A stretch of 64,000 nucleotides of DNA from Leptasterias polaris. Its lineage: Eukaryota > Echinodermata > Asteroidea > Forcipulatida > Asteriidae. The stretch is taken from the NCBI GenBank assembly GCA_037783415.1, contig JAZGTN010000022.1:2790001-2854000 (forward strand), read 5' to 3'. The notes under the pieces were generated by a model. The model made no database searches and was not told the DNA's origin. It worked only from the letters and a program-made list of their open reading frames with translations. Positions within the stretch are counted from its first letter, which is position 1. Each line of letters begins with the position of its first letter. Shown here piece by piece: positions 59,382 to 64,000 of the stretch. The position numbers were made by a program, and so were the translations under genes.

Positions 59382-60270
59382 ACAACTCACTTGAAGAAGT
59401 CACCTGTGAGACTCTGAAGCCAACATCTCAACATACTAAACTCTAGTACTGGCAGCTGCCTGCTTTGTGAGTGACAGATATGTTTTGGCGGTCACGTTTT
59501 TTCTCCCAAATGTGAGCTGTAAAGTGAATCTTCACTAGCCAGTTGGAAATGAGTCACATGGATATACCAACAAAAACCGAGCCGCTGTGATGATCGGAGT
59601 GTATTTGAACTGAAGAGGGCGCTGTTGTGCTGCGATTGCGGCAATATTCTTGTGTTGTGTTTCTGAGCTGTAGGTCGATTACTGCATGGTGTGTAATGGA
59701 AGGGGGACTAATTAAATATAGAAGACACTTTTTATGGTAACGACTACTTTGTAAAAAGGAGTTTTATCCTTTGTCGTAATCTTCAAAGCATGAGGAACTA
59801 TTTGTTGTTGAAATATACCGCAGTTTCAAACTATTTATAGTTGAATAATGTGAACTGTAAACAGTTCTAAAGAGAGGACGGTGTTTAACGAAAACAATTA
59901 TGGTGGCTTTCTTAGATTGTAGAATTTATTTATGACGATAACTGGGTATTTTTTTTTTTCAGTTCTTTTGCTTTAAACTAATTCTTGAACAGTTTACTTT
60001 AAAAAGTTTTTTCGAATATGATAATAGCGAAGATAACTTTCCTGGAGAAAATACAAAACAAACCAAACACTGGACATGAAGATTTGGAATGTGTGTCTTG
60101 ACCAAAGCCTTAAAATTGCAAAAATTGATTTTGGATATTATTCCAAAGATAAGTATTTGGAGGCCACATTTGAGTCGATACCATTCGTAATTTGTATTTG
60201 TAAAGGAAAACAAAAGTGGTTGTAAATACTGGTAGTTTATGGACATGGTCTTAATTGAAAATCTTAAATA
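59205..60270 (+). other. Probable GATAD2 3' UTR
   Basis: Non-coding DNA after the stop codon, with a C-rich segment at 59225-59272 and a 29-base poly-C tract at 59351-59379. The end is set by a guess at the polyadenylation signal. Confidence 0.4.
59351..59379. repeat. 29-base poly-C tract
   Basis: Uninterrupted C run about 150 bases after the GATAD2 stop codon. Exact length is likely to be polymorphic or affected by sequencing. Confidence 0.9.
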
Positions 60271-60272
60271 AA
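60267..60272 (+). terminator. Candidate polyadenylation signal of GATAD2
   Basis: AATAAA about 1.06 kb after the GATAD2 stop, followed by an A-rich stretch. It is the best hexamer I noticed in the 3' flank, but other AATAAA copies occur further on (for example around 61,817). Confidence 0.3.
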
Positions 60273-62144
60273 AAAGAAAAAAAGAAAAAAACATTAAATT
60301 ATTTACTGGTGAATGTGGTATCTTCCTCGGCAATCTTTACAACAATTGAATTATTTAAAGCGGCCGCCGAAAGTGCTTGAAGAATTCTATTATTGCTCAT
60401 AATACTTCCACGTGAGGAAAGCTAATATATTTATGAGTGTAAACTGTTGTTGGGTTTTGTTGTTTTGATTTTTTGTTGTGGTCTTGGTGCATTCTTACGC
60501 ATTTTGGGACATTTCTAGAGACCGTTGGGCAAGGTTAACCCACCAAAATAAGTGGATACGGGATAGGTTACTTGAATGTCTAATGGTTTCCTTGAAACCA
60601 TTAAGTCTCACCGTGTCAGTTATATTGTTTTTGTTTTAACCTTGCGCCTACAAGCACTATACTCTTGTGCTTTCTGAGGTCTGCGGGGGGTTAAAAACCC
60701 ACAGGCTTCTTGGGCGATTCGAACCCACCACCCCCGCACTCTGGAAACTGAGATGAATTGGTCCACTGTCACAATTGAAAGGAACAAAAAGTTTGAGAAA
60801 TTACAGTTTGAAACTTTCAGGTATCCCTTAAAAAATGTACCTTCTTGTATAAAGCATCCGGTTTACTTTGATATGTCCAAATATGGTTTGAAAAAATTTT
60901 CTTTCATATTATCCGATCAGAATTGCGAGCGAATTTCCTTCAAGGCTGCTCATACACAAATCTCTCTCAAACGGAATGAGGTTACCAGCCAAAATTGCCT
61001 AGAGATGCCGTAGTTGTGACTGGCTCCCGCAAAAACTTGTTCATGGGAAAAGAGTTGTTAATAAACATCTTGTGCTCAACAGCCCAATGACATGCAACCA
61101 AGAAAAGGAGTGAACACGGTAATCTGACGTCTCACTTTCTAGAGTTTTTGTGAAGAGTCTACGACCCCCCGCGCCATTTTGTCATAATTCACAAAGAAAG
61201 ATCAACCACTTTTCTTTGTGGTTTAAAATGCAGCCTTGGACATCCTTGTAAACATGACCCCCCCCCCCCCCCCCCCCACAATAGAGTACAACTACTGGGT
61301 CCAATTTCATAGTATTGCTTAACATTTGTCTGCTAAGCAGAAATGGCAAGGGTACCCCAGCTTCAGCTTTTGTGGCATAGTGATGAGACACAAATTCTTA
61401 GCAAAAGCGATACATGTTATTAACCAACTGGTTATCAAACATTTTATGGTTCATCCAGGACCCAATTGGACAGACATGCCCAACTGAGGATTTTGCCAGA
61501 TTCATTGTGTATATTATAAATCACTGTTGGGACCAGTCAAAACGGAAACGTCACATGGTATTTTGGCTGGTAAACTGTTTTGCAACGGTTGTTTTTATCT
61601 TCACCTTAGTTCATTTGGGAAGCAATAGGAAACTTCTAACCAAAAGCAAATTCCTAAATTTGCGTATTGTTAGTTTTTGTTTCTAAAAGGAGTAAGCCGA
61701 GTCTGTTGATCACAAGTTCTCCGTCAAGTTTTGTGTTATTTTTTGGGAAGTCCTGTGTATAAACCTCGGGTTATGACAAGAATGTGTAGAATATTAAACA
61801 TATTGGTATTGTTAATAATAAAAGCATTGATGATTCAGGAGATGGTTCTGTTTTCTTTATTTTTCTTCCTTCTTCCGATAACCAGGGATTATAACAAAAT
61901 AAATTACCTTTTACTTACCGATATTAAAGAGGAAGGGAAGTAACCATTTCAAGTTTGTGATGTACTCATTTTCCACTAGATAGAGTCCTCATGTGAGTGG
62001 GGGAAAAGTTACAAGTTTCTAACCTCGCATTAAATCGATACCCTCCCAGTGCAAAAATTGTCAACATCAAAAACATCTTGGAATTTTATCTATGAGAAAA
62101 TGAGTACAAAACAAAATAAAATTGGTCACTTCCTCTTTCAGTAT
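60271..62144. other. GATAD2 3' flank with degenerate MITE copies
   Basis: 'GAGCTGCTTAAGCA' family fragments at about 60930-61090 ('GAGGTTACCAGCCAAAATTG') and 61298-61640 ('GGGTCCAATTTCATAGTATT', 'GGTATTTTGGCTGGTAAACT'), and a poly-C tract at about 61258-61277. No gene seen. Confidence 0.55.
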
Positions 62145-62295
62145 TGAAAAATCAAGGGCCTTTTCCCAAACACCTCGGCTTGGGCTCGGGTTACGCCATC
62201 AATGTTGGAGCAGTGTACATTTTGCACTGTGTTTCCAACATCAAACGAAGCCCGGAGCAGAAGACAGAGCCTAGGCTGAGGTTTGGAAAAAGCAC
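62145..62295. repeat. 'GGAGCAGTGTACATTTT' family, copy 2
   Basis: Starts near 'GGGCCTTTTCCCAAACACCT' and ends 'GAGGTTTGGAAAAAGC', an inverted pair. The interior 'TTGGAGCAGTGTACATTTTG' and 'TTCCAACATCAAACG' match the copy at 51657. Confidence 0.8.
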
Positions 62296-62471
62296 AGGGA
62301 TCAATTATAAAATCTAAATCAAATAAAATCACCAAAATGAGTTTATGAAAAAATACAGTGGCTAATGAACAAACCATCCATTTGTGCTTTTTCTTTGATC
62401 TCATTTGGGGTGGGGTGACAAGGGAACAATGGACACATTTGGGCCGGAATTTTTGCCTGTCAGTTATCTTT

Positions 62472-62775
62472 ACTAGATAGAGTGCAGAATGGTATTGTTA
62501 ATCTTGTTGGGGGTCAGTGTTTACAGCCTCTTTCCCACCATAGGTCTGTCTGTCTTTTCTACAAATATGTTCATGGTAAATATGCCACCAGTGTGTCCGA
62601 CCTGGTTCCTTCTAATCAGGATGTTTGAGCATGTTCTCACCCCATACACTCTTGCTTTGCTGAGATGTAGAACAAAGACCCATTCCAACAGCCTTATTCC
62701 ATGAACTGCATATCTTTGGAACTCCTTGCCTGGTGCATGTTTCCCTCCATCCTACAATCTCTACCTTCAGCTCCC
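62472..62775 (+). pseudogene. Decayed non-LTR retrotransposon reverse transcriptase C-terminal region
   Basis: Translates as LDRVQNGIVNLVGG, then LQPLSHHRSVCLFYKYVHGK and DLVPSNQD, then after stops and a frameshift WNSLPGACFPPSYNL. This order (RVQ...L, LSHRR...LFYKY.HG, WNSLP...FPPSYNL) is characteristic of the C-terminus of CR1/jockey-like ORF2. At least two stops and one frameshift show it is dead. Confidence 0.75.
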
Positions 62776-64000
62776 CCGAGTTATTTAGTCTTTAATTTTT
62801 TTTCTTCTTGTGGCCCCTTAACAAGAGTGGATGTTAGCCTCGTTTGGGGCAAACTTGCATAAAAAAAAAACCCAAAAAACAAAACCAACCTAAGCAGAAA
62901 GGGGGGGGGGGCCTCCCCCCACTCTCTTAATTACAGAGTTTCATTATCAGCTGATTGATAGAGATGAAACCTTAAGAGCTGCTTCTGAGGAGATGGCGGC
63001 TTGTACCATTTTACTGTGGGGAGTTTCTTGGTCAGTCGATGACGTCGGGTCCAATATTGACAGGTACTCGCATCTAAGTTTCTCCCAGCTGAACTTGGAG
63101 ACATCGCACTGTTGGAAAAACAACATGGATGATGAATGTTTTTTACTGTAAGTCTTGCGTGTATTTGCACATTTTGCACAACCTTGCGTTCCAGTGTAGT
63201 GTGAACGTTGCTTTAATGTGTAAAACTCTGGCCTTCGAAATCCGGTTATTCAGAAAACGTGCGCTTGCCGCTTTCCTTAAAAGTCTTTAAACAGGCTGAC
63301 AGCGCAGCGCCCAAGCTCAAGCCCTGGTTTCGGGCAAGGCCAAAATCCTAAATACATCTGAGACTTGCACGATTACACTATCAAAATCATTATGATAGAT
63401 TTTTCAGGCATGATATTTTGTCCTTGGGGAAAAAAGTAGAACTACAAGGGCTGACCTACATGTACAGTTTTGGTGTAGGCTTTAATAGAAATATTTTCAG
63501 GCTACTTAATAACAGTTTTTCACAGTTTTTCCGAGGGCAAAACAAATCTGCAATCAGACTACAGTAGGAAGAATATCTGAATGAATTTTTAGGAGAATGC
63601 ACATCAGTGGAGGGTAAAAATCAAAACAATAGATAGTTCCCAGTAGACGCCATCTTTACGGGCAAATCGCATTTTGGCTTGCAGGCGCGTCAAGCGCTCA
63701 AATTATTAACGCAGCCGCGTCATTCACTAACCAATCATGCAATGAGTTTTGTGAAATGTGCGCGTGCTGCACGCCGTTCTCACGTGTAACGCATGACTGT
63801 GTGTTCCAAATTGCCCGTAAAGATGGCCGACTTACGTCATACTGCAACCTATCTATAGTTTTTATCTCCTATGCAAGTATCTATTCACTAGCAATATACA
63901 TTTTTATTATTGTTGTTATCAATATTTCCATTAAATATCCCCATTACAAGGTCTTTCCAATAGTACGCTAGGTTCAAGACTTTCCCATCAATGCTCTTTT
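62776..64000. other. Right end of window, no gene recognised
   Basis: Contains a poly-G/poly-C stretch near 62900-62920 and an inverted repeat at about 63627-63870. No coding exon was recognised, although a downstream gene promoter cannot be excluded. Confidence 0.5.
63627..63870. repeat. Inverted repeat around a CpG-rich core
   Basis: GCCATCTTTACGGGCAA at about 63650 is exactly mirrored by TTGCCCGTAAAGATGGC at about 63810. Outside it, 'ATAGATAG' at 63630 pairs imperfectly with 'CTATCTATAG' at 63849-63858. The core is CpG-rich with CACGTG, and a TTACGTCA follows the right arm. Either a MITE or a promoter with paired YY1-like sites (CCATCTT). Confidence 0.6.

Overview
This is animal genomic DNA: AT-rich, with small protein-coding exons separated by large introns, GT-AG splice sites and dense short repeats (MITE-like elements, a tRNA-derived SINE, tandem arrays). 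The two genes present and the style of the repeats suggest an echinoderm, most likely a sea star. The phylum is an inference from gene similarity and remembered repeat families, not from a database search.

Two genes could be assembled exon by exon, both on the + strand. The first (49-9841) is the C-terminal part of MAU2/SCC4, the partner of NIPBL/SCC2 in the cohesin loader. Ten coding exons join in frame into 364 residues; the N-terminal part lies left of the window. The second (46458-59204) is a complete coding sequence for GATAD2 (p66), a subunit of the NuRD/MeCP1 chromatin complex. Six coding exons join in frame into 854 residues, including the MBD-binding coiled coil, the GATA-type zinc finger and the conserved C-terminal tail. 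A probable non-coding first exon and TATA-type promoter lie near 32.1-32.6 kb. Human MAU2 and GATAD2A are neighbours in the same order and orientation on 19p13.11, so this looks like ancient conserved microsynteny.

Layout: 1-9.8 kb, MAU2 exons, with three tandem arrays, three repeat families and two retrotransposon relics in the introns. 9.8-21.6 kb, MAU2 3' flank with several inverted-repeat elements. 21.6-26.0 kb, a 4.4 kb satellite of 56-bp units. 26-32 kb, intergenic DNA with a cluster of CACGTG E-boxes. 32.1-46.4 kb, the probable first intron of GATAD2, with a 46-bp perfect palindrome and a 1.5-kb pogo/Tigger-like element. 46.4-59.2 kb, GATAD2 coding exons. 59.2-64 kb, 3' flank with more repeats and a retrotransposon relic.

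Both products act in the nucleus on chromatin (cohesin loading; nucleosome remodelling and deacetylation), but nothing in the sequence shows that they work together. I found no bacterial-type systems, CRISPR arrays or further convincing protein genes. The most unusual content is in the repeats: a 25-bp array of 33 apparently identical units next to a MAU2 splice acceptor, the variant-structured satellite, and the large perfect palindrome.
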